Below, one piece after another: positions 23,761-37,499 of a stretch of DNA of 64,000 nt (positions are counted from its first letter, which is position 1; every line of letters begins with the position of its first letter). The stretch lies in NCBI GenBank assembly GCA_013397075.1, contig VWZS01000210.1, forward strand, positions 62,024 through 126,023, given 5' to 3'. This DNA is from Rhabdornis inornatus (lineage: Eukaryota > Chordata > Aves > Passeriformes > Rhabdornithidae). A model generated the notes under the pieces. It did no database searches and was not told the DNA's origin. It saw only the letters and a list, made by a program, of their open reading frames with translations. The position numbers and the translations under genes were made by a program.

Positions 23761-24499
23761 CAGTCTTATCTTTTGCTATGTTGGCTTGATTGAACTTGAT
23801 TGGACTGGAGTAGAAAGGAATGTAGGTATTATTTTTAAATATGTTAATTTTAATTCTGATATTACACTTTAGTTCCCTGCAATGTGTGAGGGCTCTGAGC
23901 TGCTAGAACTCATCAGAATTTTTTTCCACATTCTTAATTTTTGCTAGGTATTTCAGCTTTTTTTTCCATCATCGATGAGAAAATAAGATATGCCAGTAAT
24001 TTCATATTTGTTTGGAGACATCATCCATCCCCATGCCACACAGACACTTTCAAAGATGTGATTCCAGATTGATTGAAGGGGTTAATTTGGGCCTTTGGAA
24101 AATTGTTTATTTCATCAGAAACCATGTGTTTTCTCATTCTGAGGGAATTTTAATTTTTTTTTTTGAAGCCTGAATAAAAGAGTTAAATAAAATTTTAGCG
24201 TGCTAAAACAACCCTTTTGCATACTCCCTGTTTGTTTTTCTGATTACACTACTGAGAAAACACTTTTTTTCCTCCTTTGTGGCCTTGCTTTTAAGAGCCA
24301 GTCTGGAAATCAGAGCTGTTGATCCATCACCTCTGGAGCACAAACACACTCCATGCCTGCCTTCCTTGTCCTCTATTTTCCACCCTCAGCCTGGAAAGAC
24401 ACTGCGCTAGAGCAGGAATTGTGTGTTTTCATGTCGGAGGAGTTGAGAGAGGGACAAGTTCTTGAAGACAAAATTGAGAAGAAATTTTTATGATGCTAA

Positions 24500-24850
24500 A
24501 TGAGGTTTTTTTGTTCCCAGTTTTGCCTGCAGCTGAGCCCGGACGTGCCTTCCCATTCATCCGAGGCTGACCCACACTTCTTGGCCAAGCCCTCAAAAGT
24601 TTCATTTCTTCAGAAGGCCTTTAACAACTCTTTTTCCTATTAAAAGGGTTTTAAGTAACAAGCTTAATGTTGCTGTTTAATTAGGAAACGCCTTTGGTGG
24701 TACAAAAAAAAAAAAACTCAAGGGCGCTGAAGTAAAAGATTTGCATTCACCCAAGTCTGCTCCTATACATAATTTTTCCTGATGGCCTCAAGGCTTTTTG
24801 GACACGGTGAAATTATTGTTTTTACCCACTTTGCACGCCCCTGATGTTTG
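24500..24850. promoter_or_regulatory. Candidate conserved non-coding element
   Basis: This segment differs from its surroundings in having balanced composition and several retained CpGs. It also contains recognisable factor-binding words: TAATTA at 24678-24683 (homeodomain core) and ATTTGCAT at 24739-24746 (POU octamer). No coding frame spans it. These motifs are common by chance in AT-rich DNA, so the call rests on their proximity and on the overall texture. Only an alignment to other birds or reptiles would establish conservation. Confidence 0.25.
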
Positions 24851-26177
24851 TGGAAGGTGTGGACCCCTGGCTCCTGCTGTTCTTGTCTCATTTTTAGTCC
24901 CCTCAGCTGCTTGACATTTGAATCCAGGGTAAATGTGTGGTTTTATTTGGCTGCTTGTCAGACCCAGGTGTTTACACCAACTACAATAACAATAATAATG
25001 TTAATTTTCTTCATAACTCTTGCTATTTTGGCTTTAAGGACTCTACTGATGCCTCTGTAGCCTACTGTAGAATTTAATTTGCAGCAGGGATCAATAAGAT
25101 CAATAACACTGATCTTATACAGAGAGGATCAACACAAAATCTGGATTTGCTGAAAGAATTCACTCTGATTTCACAATGTCAAGTCTCAGTGTTGGCTCCC
25201 TTAATTATCTTCAACAGGGCAAGAAGCAGAGGGGCACTAAAGCAGCGCCAAGATGGGATATTCTTTAAATCCTCCAGAAGACGACTCAAGCCTGAAGCAC
25301 AGCTCTGGGAATAAAATCTTTATAAAATTCAGATGTTTCATGGTAGCATTGAGGAACTACAGACAATAAAAACTAACTGATGGAAGATGGGCAAAGCATG
25401 AAATAAAAAGATGGACTTTTTCAAATTGTTCAGAATACCTCAAATATTCAGGAGACCATAGAAGAGAAAAATAGACACGATTTAGAGATTTTTTTTTAAT
25501 CAATTACTAATATTTTTTTCTGAAAATAAGCCATGTTTTAAATGGGGACAAATAGAATAAGATAAAAGAAAACATATTTTTTTTATGAATAGATCACATT
25601 CTCTTGGGAATATGAAAATGGAAAAATGACAAAAGAAGAAAAGGAAGGAGGAATCCTTCTGGGAATATTCTAGCAGTTGTAGCAAAAACTGGATAAACAC
25701 TGTGTCCTGTTCAGTTAATTGTTATAAACTATAATGTTGTTGTGTGAAGATTCAACTTGATGAGATGAAAAACAAATTTCACCATTCTTTTTCAACTCCC
25801 TTACAAATTTTTTTATATTGATGATACCTGAGGAGTAAAAATATCAACTGAGGGATGCTCTAGCTTCTTCATGCCTGTGAATTACTTCAACAGATACAGA
25901 ATTTCACCTTGCACATCTTTACAAGCAATTGTTAAAGTGAAAGAAGAAGGAAAAATACTCGAGAAATTTGAAGGCTCTTTTAAAAATACATGATTTTTAG
26001 ATACTTGAAAAATTATTTCTCTAATTATATCAACTGGTTGCACTTTTGTAAAAACAACACATTAAAAAATATTTAATGAAGATTATTTTTATTATTCAAG
26101 AAAGCCTTTTATTTTTCTCAGAGGGAAGAATCCAAGGTTTGGACTATCATATTACCAAGAATAAAGCATTGCCAAGA

Positions 26178-26210
26178 TTTTTTTTTTTCCTTTTTTTTTT
26201 TCTTTTTTTT
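26178..26210. repeat. Poly(T) run with C interruptions
   Basis: Three T runs joined by CC and C over 33 bases. Confidence 0.8.
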
Positions 26211-27028
26211 GGCCTAACTTCAGGATCTACACAAACAGTAAAGTTTATAAAAGAAATAAACAAAAAAATCAATTAAATCAGTTTCGTTGGAAGGACTTGT
26301 CTGTTTCTGTGCACAGCAACTGTGAGCAGAAAAGATAGACATTGGATTTACAGATGTTTCATTTTTCCGGGTCCAAGGCAGGCAGATTAATTGCTCAATA
26401 ATCAATATCAACAATTATTATTATCCCTTATCATTATAAAGGTGGAATATATGGAGCTGCTTTTAGAAACAAAAGTAAAAGCACCAGTGTTAATTCTGGC
26501 TTCTTGCTTGTGCTTTCAAAACCCACTTTCCCTTTTTCATAGATTTTTTGCTATGAAATTGTATGCTCTGGGAGATAAGCATCACTTAAAAGCTCAATAA
26601 AGTTATTGCAACAATTTTCTTTGACCTCAGTGGGAATGAAACCTGTCAGATGCCCTCTATTTCCAGAACTTCTGTGTTGAAACCACTTAGAAGTATAATA
26701 AAGGTTTATAAGAATAGGATTGTTTATTCCCTTGTGTGTCTTTCTTTTAAGTTCAGTTCTTACTCATTGGATTTGGGTCAAATGTGGCTTCAAGTTGGGT
26801 TTCCAAATACATGCATTTCTTTTCTGCTACATATTTCTGATGGCATATACAATTAAAGAGGTTTTTTGGGTTTTGGGTTTTTTGCATATGAACAGGAATC
26901 TTAATTTCAAGATAATGGTCTGAAGTAAAAAAGTAGTAAAAATACACTGAGCACAACTTTTTCCCCCAAAACACAAACTTGGAAGGTTCTTCTGGAATGT
27001 ATTTCATCTAAATAGCTAATAAGTGTTC

Positions 27029-27049
27029 AATAATAATAATAATAATAAA
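27029..27049 (+). repeat. (AAT)n microsatellite
   Basis: About seven uninterrupted AAT units. Confidence 0.85.
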
Positions 27050-27945
27050 CTTACCAACCTTTTAAAACTTCCCATATACTGCTGAGCCTTACCCACAGCA
27101 TGAGTGAGTGCAAACCTAAGAAATAGTTTGGGCAGCCTGCAGAAAACCTGGTTTATCTCATACTCAGAAGATCAATTTTTTTCCATGACCTTGGAGGAAT
27201 AAAGACTAATATTTATGCAAAACTCCAATACAATAAAAAGAGGATTACGTTTCTATGTGTGTGCAGAGATAACCATGAGAGCATACAGTCTTGCCTATAG
27301 GGCTGCAGAACATACATGAAAACAGAATATAAAATGCACTGTAATATTCACCAGATTATTGAACAGTTATAAAAGACAGATAAACATTATTTACAAGCAG
27401 ACAATTGATATCTAATTTCATTTCTAAAAGCTTGCGAAAAGTAGAAAAGTAGCAATACTGAAGTTTCTTCTCCTTAGTCATATTGAATATTTCTCCCTTG
27501 AAAATAGACTCTTAGTAAGGAAAAATAATGAGAACAGAGAATAATAGATTTTTATTTTGCCAAAATTTAATTGAAAATTGAATTTGTTGAAGTTTAATAC
27601 TTCTCCTTTAAAGCATATTTGGACAAGAGAAATATTAACATAAACTTTTGACCTACTCCAGTTTTCAGTAGAAAATTAGTGTGTGAATTGCCCTTGGAGT
27701 GGGTATGATGACTTAAAACAATCAAACACAGCAGCTCTATACAGTGATCAAATGTGCAACTGTATTCAATTAAATTATGGAAAAATAATGTTGCTAAAAC
27801 CTCACTTCAGGCAATAGCTGTAATTTCCATATGATAAATCTACTTCTTGGCACCTTCTGGATCTAAATTATTCTTATTTTTTCTAATCTTCAAATTTTTT
27901 TTAAAATCATGTCTCTCCATTCCATACATAGATTTAAAGAAAACA

Positions 27946-28058
27946 AACAAAACAAAACAAAACAAACAAGCACAGAAAAAGATAAGGCAAGAAAAAAAGA
28001 AAAAGAAAAAAGAAAAAGATAAAAGAAAAGAAAAAGAGGAGAGGAGAGGAGAGGAGAN
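27946..28058 (+). repeat. A/C tract running into a purine tract and (GAGGA)n, broken at an N
   Basis: AAAC units (27946-27970) pass into an almost pure A/G tract of AAAAG words, then into about four GAGGA units at 28037-28058, where an ambiguous base interrupts. A long purine strand of this kind can form triplex DNA and is hard to sequence. The pentamer array is probably collapsed, and its true length is unknown. Confidence 0.8.
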
Positions 28059-28059
28059 T
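28059..28059. other. Single ambiguous base inside a GA-rich repeat
   Basis: An N at the end of the GAGGA units. Sequence to the right changes at once to a G+C-richer, non-repetitive texture, so bases may be missing at this point. Confidence 0.9.
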
Positions 28060-31000
28060 CTTCCCTTGCAGGGGCAGAGCCTTTGCTCCCCAGGGCCCTC
28101 CTGCTCTCCATCCCCTGGGAGGGCTGCCGGCAGAGGTTGGCATTGGAGACTGAGGCAGAAAAGCCTTTGGCTACCTCAGGCTTCTCCCCATCCCGTCACC
28201 GCTTTGCCAGAGGTGTTTGGAGTGGGGAAAACACCTCCCGTGACCTTTGATATCACCTCCGAACCCAGAGAGTTCTTTTTCCTGCTACAGCTGGGTACCG
28301 TGGGACTGGAAAGAGAGAGGTGGAAAGCAGGAAATGGAAGAGAAAGGAGATGGGAAGAGAAAGAGGATGGAAGAGCCATGGAAGGAGGATGCCCCACACA
28401 GACTGTGCAGCTCAGAGAAATCCTCACAGCAAGGCTGGTGCATTTCTGCTCCTCTCCCTCAGCTGTAACGTGTGTGCTGAGCCTCAAGCTTTCAAACTCC
28501 AAACCTGGAAACAATTATTTCCTAAATGACAGAGTTTCATAGCAGGCCTGGAAACAGGTCTTGTCTCAAAGGTTTACTTCCCTTCAACAACAGCCAAGTG
28601 CAGCTGTTGCTAACCTGTGACTTTGGTTTTAGTTAGTTCCATTATTTATCCTCGGGGTAAGGCTGATGGAAGTTTTGCTCCTGTAGGGCTGACCTAAATA
28701 TTTCTGGTTTCTCCCTGAGTGGAAACACAGTGCCACATTAGCATAGCAGTGTAATGCCATATGGCAGCTATTGTTTGTATTGCTATTTTTCATTTTTGTG
28801 GGCTCACTGAAGGATTCTCTTTTCTGTAATTCTTCCCATGAAGCAATCCCCTGCTTTTACCTTGAGCTGCAAGGTGGCGTGAACCTCCTGACTGGCAGGA
28901 AGGGAATGGAAGCATCAGGAATCTAAACAGCATGAAGGCAGAGAGAATGATGAGAATACAATGTAATTGTGAAATTTTGTAAATACTTTGTTAATTTCTG
29001 TAGTCAGCAACTTTTAGGGCAGCAGTGATAAACATGATTTAGGTGGATTTAGTTTTAAATCTTGTGAAGTTTCAAATCTTGCAGTATTTGGAATTTCTTT
29101 TCCTGTAAAAGTCAATAAATATAGAAAAATATTTTTTCAGTTCTCAAGTGATTTGTGACTAAAAAGTATGTTGGATCTGAGAAAGTGCAGAGACATCCAG
29201 GTGATCTGCACAGAATTTCCACACAAAAAATGAAGTATTACGCATAGAATGAGGTATTAACGTGGCTAAGATTTTTAAAGGAAAGCTGATTCAGAGTTAT
29301 CAGGGACTAACAAAACTTTTCTCAAAGCCTGATCCATTCAAGTAAGAAATATAAATTTCCCCAAGTGCAGTAGGAATGAAGGCAGAGGAAAAAAAATCAT
29401 CCTCAAATAAAGAAACACAAATATTTTTCAGCTGAACTACTGCATTTCCACAGCAACATGTTGGATCTTACTAAAACCTGGATATTGTAAGATGTTTTAT
29501 ATATATTTTAAAATGTATTTATTGAGGCAAAGAACATGAACAATCAATCAAGCTAGTAAATGCAATGTTATAGATAAGAAAATTACTTGGCCAGGTTGGT
29601 TGGAAGTAAAGATTGTGCAACATTGGGTTGTTTTCTTTTTTCTCTTAGGATATGGCATAAAATATTATTCTTTGCTGATAAAAATAATCTTCAGCTATCT
29701 CCATCCTTTGAGATTAATTTGTCTGTGTTCATCTACACTAGATTTACACTAGATTGGTTTCAAAATCTCACAGCATCTTGCCCAATCCCAGACAAAATCA
29801 GGACAAGATTATATTCCTCATACATAATATTTCACCTTGACAAGTTTTTGGCAGGAAAACAGCCAGGCCATTCATGGCAATTAGGCAGCAAGTACTATTA
29901 TTCATGATCCTAGGATGCTGACAGATTTTCCCCACAGAGACTGAAGAATTTCCAACCTGGTCCAAGTGCTGTGATTTCAGGCTTCATAAGGATGGAAATG
30001 AGTCACGAGGTTCAGCCATGGAACTTTCTGGTTTGCAGTGGTCAGCAGCAGGTGTCAAGAGGAGAATACAGAGAAGAAGGAGCGTGGGGTGGACATCCCA
30101 AAACAGCTGGGCTGTGAAATTGGAGTTCAGGGACACCCCTGAGCCACAGGCTGTTTATCTGTGTTCAACAGTCCTGAAAAGATTTTTCTCCTATTAATTT
30201 AAGGACTCTACTTTTGAACCTGCTGTCACTACAAGTGCACTGGAGCAAGAGGTTTCACTGATTAACTCCGTGGTGCTGAGCACCTTTTCTCTGTTTTGGA
30301 GGATAAAGTACATTGATTTCATGTGATATCCTCTAGCTTGATATAAAAAGAAACTGGAGTCACTGAGTGGATTTTATGTCTGTCATGTACCACACAGCCT
30401 CCACCATTTCCTTTTTTTTATGCTGGGGACATTCTGGGGGACAGATTTGCTGCTTTTATGGCAGAAAAGGCTGCCTCCAGAATTTATCAGACCCCTTTCC
30501 ATCCCCATGTTCCCACTCATTTCTTCACTCTGTGCTTATTAATACAAAATTTCTTTCTTAATCATAGCAGTTCAAGGGAGATATATTCTGAAAAAGTGAT
30601 CTTCACCCACCGCCTCATATTGCCCTACCAGCCAGTGCAGCACAGACAGGCCTTGCAGGAACTTTGTGCCCATCAGAGGCTGGGGGGAGGGAATAGTCTA
30701 GCAACTCTTGGGGGATGTGTGAATAGAAAATAGACCAGAATTTTGGGAGTTCTGCAGCCTGTCTGTCATTTAGTGGCAGAGGAATCAACTCTCGTTCAGC
30801 AGGGCTGCGTACAGAGGCCACACTAGTGACAGAAGGCAGGCAGCAGGCAAGGCAGGCACTATTAATTCACAAATCACTTGTCAGACCAGATTCTAGACTT
30901 AACCTTTGAATGTCCACCTCTCCAGCTAGAGTTTGCACCTCTGAGTTAGGCTGACATCCCATTTCGCAGCTTTTTTGTAAGGAAATCTGAGTGGCAAAGA

Positions 31001-32756
31001 ACATCTGGCTACGAAGTTGAAAAGCTGCTGAAATGGGGAAGAAGCAAGGTTTGAGATGCCCCATGCAGCCTTCAGTGAGGCTGTAGTGAAGTCCTGAGTA
31101 TAAAGCTCCAGGCTGAAGTTTGTCAGAGAGCTGGGTGTGATTTGTGTGTAAAACATGCCTGGAAATGTCAATATCCATCTCTGCTTAATTCCTTAGTGGC
31201 TCTGGGGCTCAATGAGGACACCAAACATGTGAGAATGCCTCATATTTTACACGTGGCTGACACAGAGTGATACAGAAGAGGAAGGTAAAAAAGGGAACTC
31301 CAGATGTGCTGACTAAAGACAGATTCCATCCTTGCTTTTTGTCATCCATGATACTTTAGGAATCAAACAAAACTCCTGAGATTCGATTTTTTGGCCAGGG
31401 TTGACCTTTGCTCTTCCAAAACAGATCTGTGCAGTACATGCTGATATAAACAAAGGAGGAGGCTAACATGGTGATAACATACATGCAATTTTTGTAATTT
31501 TTGAAGAACCAGGTTTGTGTGTGGATAGCATGTTATGATTGTGTGGCACAAAATTTTTTTAAAAATTAAAAAAAAAAAAAACCAACAAAAAAAACCCTGC
31601 TGTAACTCCACAGTTTTCCAGAGAGTTCAGCAGTATTATTACATTTAATGCTTCCACACTGCTTTTACCTAATGGCCACATCTGCACCTTTCTCTGCACA
31701 GTGCTCTGCAAATCCAGGGAAGGTAATTGGCTTTTCCAGTGCTCGTATGTAGGAGGAAGTCTGATAAAATTCCAGAAAGGCATTTTAACAGGCAAAACAA
31801 CAGATGGCCAGCAAGTGGAAGTCAGCAAAGCAGAGTGATTTCAGTGTTGCTGTAAAAGTTAAAATTGGAAATCCTAACCCAAAACCTTAACAGCTCGGCT
31901 GTTTCATTCAAATGTGTTTTTTTGGTTTTTGCATTGGTTTCTTTTTCTAGAAGGCAGCTTTCAACTCCAAAATGTATTCTTTTGTAAGAATTTTATATGT
32001 CCTAGTCCTCTTTTGTTACGTTTCATACATATACAATACACATAATTATCGCTTTTTTGCAATGTGAAATTTCTTGTAAAATTTATTGAAAGCAGAGTGA
32101 GTCTAGAGATTCAAAGGAAATGGTTTTGAAATTATTTGCAGTGAAGCCACCATTCCAGCATGATTCTTCTAGTTAATGTCTCTCGTTAAGGCATGGAGGA
32201 AACAAAATACATCATATTTTAACATTACTGTTACACTAAACTTTTGTTGCCAGGGAGACAAGGACTGTAGATGAAATCCCAAATTCTCTAGGAGATGCTA
32301 ATAACTCAGCAGTGCTTAAGAAGTTGTTGAAAAGTTCTGCATTCTTGAGACATTTCTCTCATTATTCATCTTTTCTTTCAACACTTGCATGTATGCCCTT
32401 CGGGGTCTTTTTTCAGAAGGAAATACACAGCTCAAAAGGCTGATTTAGTGACTGTGTTGAAGGAGAAGGTAGCTGGTATTAAGGGTTGTGAGTCTGACAT
32501 TTTTTGCCTGGAAGTTCTAACTTACATGCAAATTTTTAATGTATGCACTTTCTGCATTCAGCAGCACAGATGAAATCCGGGTTATGCAAGGGAAAATGGC
32601 ATTGCTGACATGTGGTGAGTCAGATTACTGACAGCTTGGCTCCTGTTGATATGAGAAACCCTGAGGAAGACTCTGGATTTGCATTGTCATCGCTTCTTGC
32701 CAATGATTCCAGAAACATTTCCAAGCCCCTGCTGTGTTTGTAGGTTGGTCAGCTAC
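28060..32756. other. Non-coding DNA, no gene recognised
   Basis: The first 480 bases are G+C-richer and can be read in one open frame that continues from the purine tract across the ambiguous base. Overlapping frames on both strands are just as open, and no domain is recognisable. The remainder is AT-rich, with no convincing exon or RNA gene. Confidence 0.5.
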
Positions 32757-32865
32757 AGGACCAAGCTGCCCAAAGAGGTTGTGGAGGCTCCATCCTCAGA
32801 GAAATCCTGCTGGACGTGGACCTGTGCAACCTGACCCTGGTTCATCCTATTCATCAGGTGCAACA
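32757..32865 (+). mobile_element. CR1-type LINE fragment
   Basis: The stretch starting CAAGCTGCCCAAAGAGGTTG, followed by GTGGAGGCTCCATCC and further on CTGTGCAACCTGACC, matches the well-known 3' portion of avian CR1 elements (the 'gctgcccagagaggttgtggagtctcc ... ctgtgcaacctg' segment) in the sense orientation. It is diverged and truncated, with no reverse-transcriptase frame and no intact 3' tail. It is an old dead copy. Confidence 0.8.
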
Positions 32866-35599
32866 ATGGGAAATGTCCAGTGTTATTATTTTAATAACAA
32901 AATTGTGTAAAACATAGAGTCCATAAATTTGGCAATGCTGTTGGCAGCAAAAATCTTTAGCAAGACATCCACAGTAAGATTAAGAAGGAGCAAACCAGTT
33001 TCCACTGAATGATTTTTCAGTCAAATCACAGGCACCACAATATTTGGTTTATGATATGTTTACCAAAATTGACCAAATCCCTCCTCCTGCCCCAAGTCAC
33101 AACTTGGTGCTGTTCTTTGCAGACTCTGAGTTGCAGGAAACATGAATGTCCACTGCAAGTGATTACATTTGTTTGAAAAGTTAAAATAAATGAACAGCAA
33201 AGGCTTTTTTTATTCAACAGATGTTTAGCAACAACTTTTTAAATTGCATTTTTACAACTGGCAATCTCCGGGTTTAGGAGCAGCATTTTTTCCAACCAAA
33301 CTAGAAGATTTTTCCAGATTCCTTTCACAGCAACTCAGAGGAAACATTAGAACCAGGACACATGAAAGTGCTGTTGCTGCAGGCTTGACATTTTTTTGAG
33401 TCTGGCAGGAGGCAGAGAAGGCATTTCAGGCAAGTAGTCTTTTCCAAAGAGCTATTTAGTTTCCTCAATGCAAATACAAAATGCACTTTCTTTTTCCTTT
33501 TTAAACCCAGGTTTTCAATGTGAAGCCATTTGCAAAGAACATCTGACCGTTTTTGAGACGAGGGGGTTTTCTCTGGTTTTGTGTCCCATTTTCTTTGTTT
33601 CCCCCTTCATTCTCTCAATGATTTTGCTTTTCCTTAACGTGTTCTCAGGTGTGTCTGTGCCCCTGGGAGATAAGGAAATTTTTCAAAAGGCATTTCCACG
33701 TCCTGATACTTTTGAGTACAAATCAAATATTTATCTATTTTCGGAGATATTGAGATTGTAAAAGAGTGTTTATTTCTGAGACAGACTACATTACATATAC
33801 TCACTGATGGGATTCTGGTGCAACAGCTAAAAATAACTTACAAACAGTGGATAAAGAGGAAAAGAAAACATGAAAGGTAACAGATGCCTGTTATCAAGCA
33901 ACAAAAATACATGGAACTTGAAGCATGACAAATGTGAAAGTTTTTTAATAGACTTCTCAGATGTCTTAATAGACAATTTCAGTTTCAGTTTTGTTATTTT
34001 TGTCCTCTATGTTTCTCTTGTCCTTACAAAGTGAAAGTGGGATTTTTCCCTTCCTTGTCTCCACAGAAGGGCAGGAGATTTAGGAAGTTTCCATGTTTCC
34101 TGCCTGGACCTCTGTGCTCAAGTCCTCTGTCCAACTTCTCAGCCTCAGTGAAGCTGACCACAGCTTCACTTTATTTTCTGCATCCACAATGTAGAAAAGT
34201 TTTCAAAAAACTGCATCCCCCCCCAAGATAGCAGTTCCTCACTAAAAGTGTTGCAATGAAGGCAAGAAGGGATTTTCTTTTTATTTCCACCCGCACCACA
34301 TTTTTCATTTAGATACACACATCTATGTTAATCCATCATGACAAAGGACAAGGTGAGTTTTTTCTAAGTTTAAGCAGAATTCTGCCTTGTCACTTGCCTT
34401 CCACTTTCTTGATGAGGAGGCTTTTATTTGTGGGCTGGCATTTGGAAGAGCTCTGTCCCTGCAGCACACATTAATAGAGGGAAGGCTTGGAAAATTTTTC
34501 AACCTATGGAGGAAGCAGGGAAATCCTCTCCTAGATTGATGGGCAGAAAAAATGATGAAATTTGTCTCTGTCGTGCACTAAAGAGACTGCTAAACGTTAT
34601 TTTCTTTCTTTTCCCATAAGACAGGAAAAGGAGATTTTTATTCTTTCACTGAATATCTGGAAGACACTCTAATCAGATGTTCATGAAGAAGGATAATTTC
34701 CTCTTACAAGAAAGAAGAGAGGAATCATTTTTTTCCCTTTTGCAATTGCTTTTTTTCCCCATCAGAGCACGCTTCTGATAGATATGATCCTATCAGATAA
34801 ACCTGTTGCCTTTCAGTGGAAGAGTAAAGAAGAGGATATCTTCTTTTAAAAAAGAAAGACTAAAAAGCTTCCATGATAGCTCTTTTTTAACTAGTTCACT
34901 ATAACAAGGCAATTGTGATAAAGACAGGAAGAAAATAATTTTTGAAATGTTTAGCTTTCCACTTCAGCAAAGTATGCCAACCTTTTTTTTCCCTGAGCCT
35001 GCTCTAGTAACAATGAAACTATGAAGAAACTACCATTGAAAAATGTGTGGTTTAATGTAATTTATCTAGGAACAGATAGGAATGAAAAGTTGAATGCCTT
35101 GCACAACAGCAGTATGTGGTGAACAAATCAAAAGGGAGGCTGGGTTTACAGGTCCACAGAGAACTCATAAACCTAAACAAGAATAAAACTTTTTTCCCCC
35201 ACTCCAGGGGTTGTGTGGGTGCCACAAATTCCATGTGTCTCTTTCTTCCTTTGTTGTGAGCCTGGGTGTCCTTGTAGCTCCTGAGGAACATAGGCACACA
35301 TTTATTTAAGACTGGAGTCTCCTAAGACACCTGAGAACTGCATTCAAACCTAGTTTGAATTAATATTTGTGATCCTTTGGAACACACAGCCTCTATAAAC
35401 CAGAAGGGAAAAGGCTTCTGCCTTGTGTCCATAGTGCTACCCTCCTGAGATCCATGGGATCACCAGAAATTCCCCATAATGGTGGCCTACAAATTAAATC
35501 TGAGAACATGAAGTACAGTTCTCTTCTCACACAAAGAAACCTACTAGCATTGGACAGCACAAGTGAAGATTAATACCCAAGTGGAAAACCACCTGGGCA

Positions 35600-35950
35600 G
35601 CCCAATTTAACTCCAAACTCAGAAGTCTTACCTCATAAAAGCACAGAGGTATTTGAAAGGTGGTTGAGATGACAGCTAACGCTGCTACCAGCAATTATAA
35701 TTTGATGGAAAATAAATCATAAGGGCAAGTATCTATAAATAAACACCCACAAAGCAGGCCAAATAGCATTTCATAATACCTCCAGGTCAAAAGCCAGGGA
35801 ACTGTGCCGACATGAGAGCACCACGAGCACTTTGAAAGGAAGCCCTCTCATTGCTCTCAAAAATTTAAAGGCCAACATGAAACAAATGTAATTGCACTTG
35901 GCTCTGAACTTACCACAAAGGCTGGATTTAAGTTAGGCCAGACAGGCACC
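35600..35950. promoter_or_regulatory. Candidate conserved non-coding element
   Basis: A non-repetitive segment with closely spaced homeodomain-like words (AATTATAATTTGATGG around 35693-35708 and AATAAATCATAA around 35711-35722), followed by a few CpGs in balanced sequence near 35807-35830. No open frame crosses it. The texture resembles vertebrate developmental enhancers, but this is an impression, not a measured conservation signal. Confidence 0.22.
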
Positions 35951-37456
35951 CAAACTGGGCAAACAGAAACTCCATCCCTAAGCAGTGCCTGCCATGGGAT
36001 GAGTGGTTCTGTCTTGTCCCCTGAAGGTCCCTTGTCCTCTGAATATCAAAAGTCTTTGCAAGACATGCTTACTTTCCTGTACATTATTCTATTATATAGA
36101 TAATAATATTTGATAATATTGCTGTAATATTCATCACACACCTGCCTCCATCCTGCTAGAAAGGGATAAAATACACAGGAGCACAGCCCCCACTCCAAAA
36201 AGCAGACTGTGAAAACAAAAATTATGAAGTATTTACCTTAAACCTTTGCATCCTTTGGGGATTAAGAAATTTCCATAAAAATGGAGGCTCTTTAGAGTAT
36301 ATTGAAGTGAGATGTACTCCCAATCTACAGAAACAGAAAGGAAAAAAATAACACATCTGAAAAAGAAAGTCACTTCTAATTTTAGAAATTTAGGACCATT
36401 TGTTTTGAACTGATTGTTTAGATCTACTCTTGACATTGTTACTAAGAAAAGACATGAGGCTTTTTTTGTTCAGTAACTTTTGCTACATGAACAGTGCTGC
36501 TGCCATTAGAAGAAAATATCTCTTTCAAAGGCAGCAGTTCCAGCAAAACTTTAGTTCTGTTACCTTCCTTGTTTTCAATAATAAAAATAATACCAACTTT
36601 GATATTTATGCTTTAAATTGAAAGTAATTGAAATAGAAAGTAATCTTTCAGATATTCTTTGCATGGCTTTTATTGTGGGCATTCTCAGAACAAAAATAAT
36701 GGCTCAGACTTAATACAAAATGTAAAGAATTTTTGCTTTTTCCCATGAGGATGTGGACCAGAGCCTGGTCTAAACATGTGCCTGCCCAGCTGCTGACAGA
36801 CACACAAAAATGTCTGTCATTATTACATTAAATTACATTACATTGAAATCACAATTTCACCAGGTAAAAAGTGCACTGTGCCTGGAGTATAGGAGATATG
36901 GAGGCTCCTGCATGTCACAGGGATTTGGGGTTGGCCCACACCAGACAAACACATCCCTCCCTGCCCTCACTGCCAGGGGATCAGGGAAAATTTGGGCTGT
37001 GTTGTGTGCATTTTGCTAAAATAGGGTTATGATGTTTATCGTGTTACAAAGGACCCAGTGATCAGTATATTTTACTATTTTCATTAATATTAGCAGCTGG
37101 AAATGGAGATGGTAGATAGCTTTCAGAGACTGTGGATTACACTTATCCTCACCAGCCATAACAAAAGCACATTGCTGATTCCACTGAATGTAAAAAGACA
37201 TTTCCTGTCATTTCCAAAGGAGGAACAAGAGAGAGGACAAATGAGGACAAAGGTATTGCTTTTCATTCTGCAGGAAACCCCATCGCTGGCTCCTCGAGTG
37301 CTTACTCATTGCTGTTTCAGTGCTATTTGGAGAAACACCCAGTTCAGTGACACTAATCCAATTTAAACCTGTGTATGATCTGGCCCTTGCTCTGTGCGAT
37401 GATGCTTGCTGTTGATTTAAATCCTGTTACTAAGAATATCCAGCAAGGAGAAGTTA

Positions 37457-37499
37457 ACAAAAAAAAAAATAATCAAAAACAAAACCAAAAACCAACTAC
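37457..37499. repeat. A/C-rich low-complexity tract
   Basis: An A11 run followed by AAAAC and CCAAAA words, about 43 bases. Confidence 0.65.

Larger units (their letters stand above)
23761..27945. other. Non-coding DNA, no gene recognised
   Basis: AT-rich sequence without a credible coding frame. It contains the regulatory-element candidate at 24500-24850, T runs near 26178 and an AAT microsatellite at 27029. Nothing else stands out. Confidence 0.55.

Noticed and set aside
27847..28542. 231-codon plus-strand open frame, the longest in the window
   Set aside because: It reads through an A/C and purine low-complexity tract (Lys/Glu-rich) and across the ambiguous base at 28059. Overlapping frames on both strands of the right half are equally open, and no domain is recognisable.
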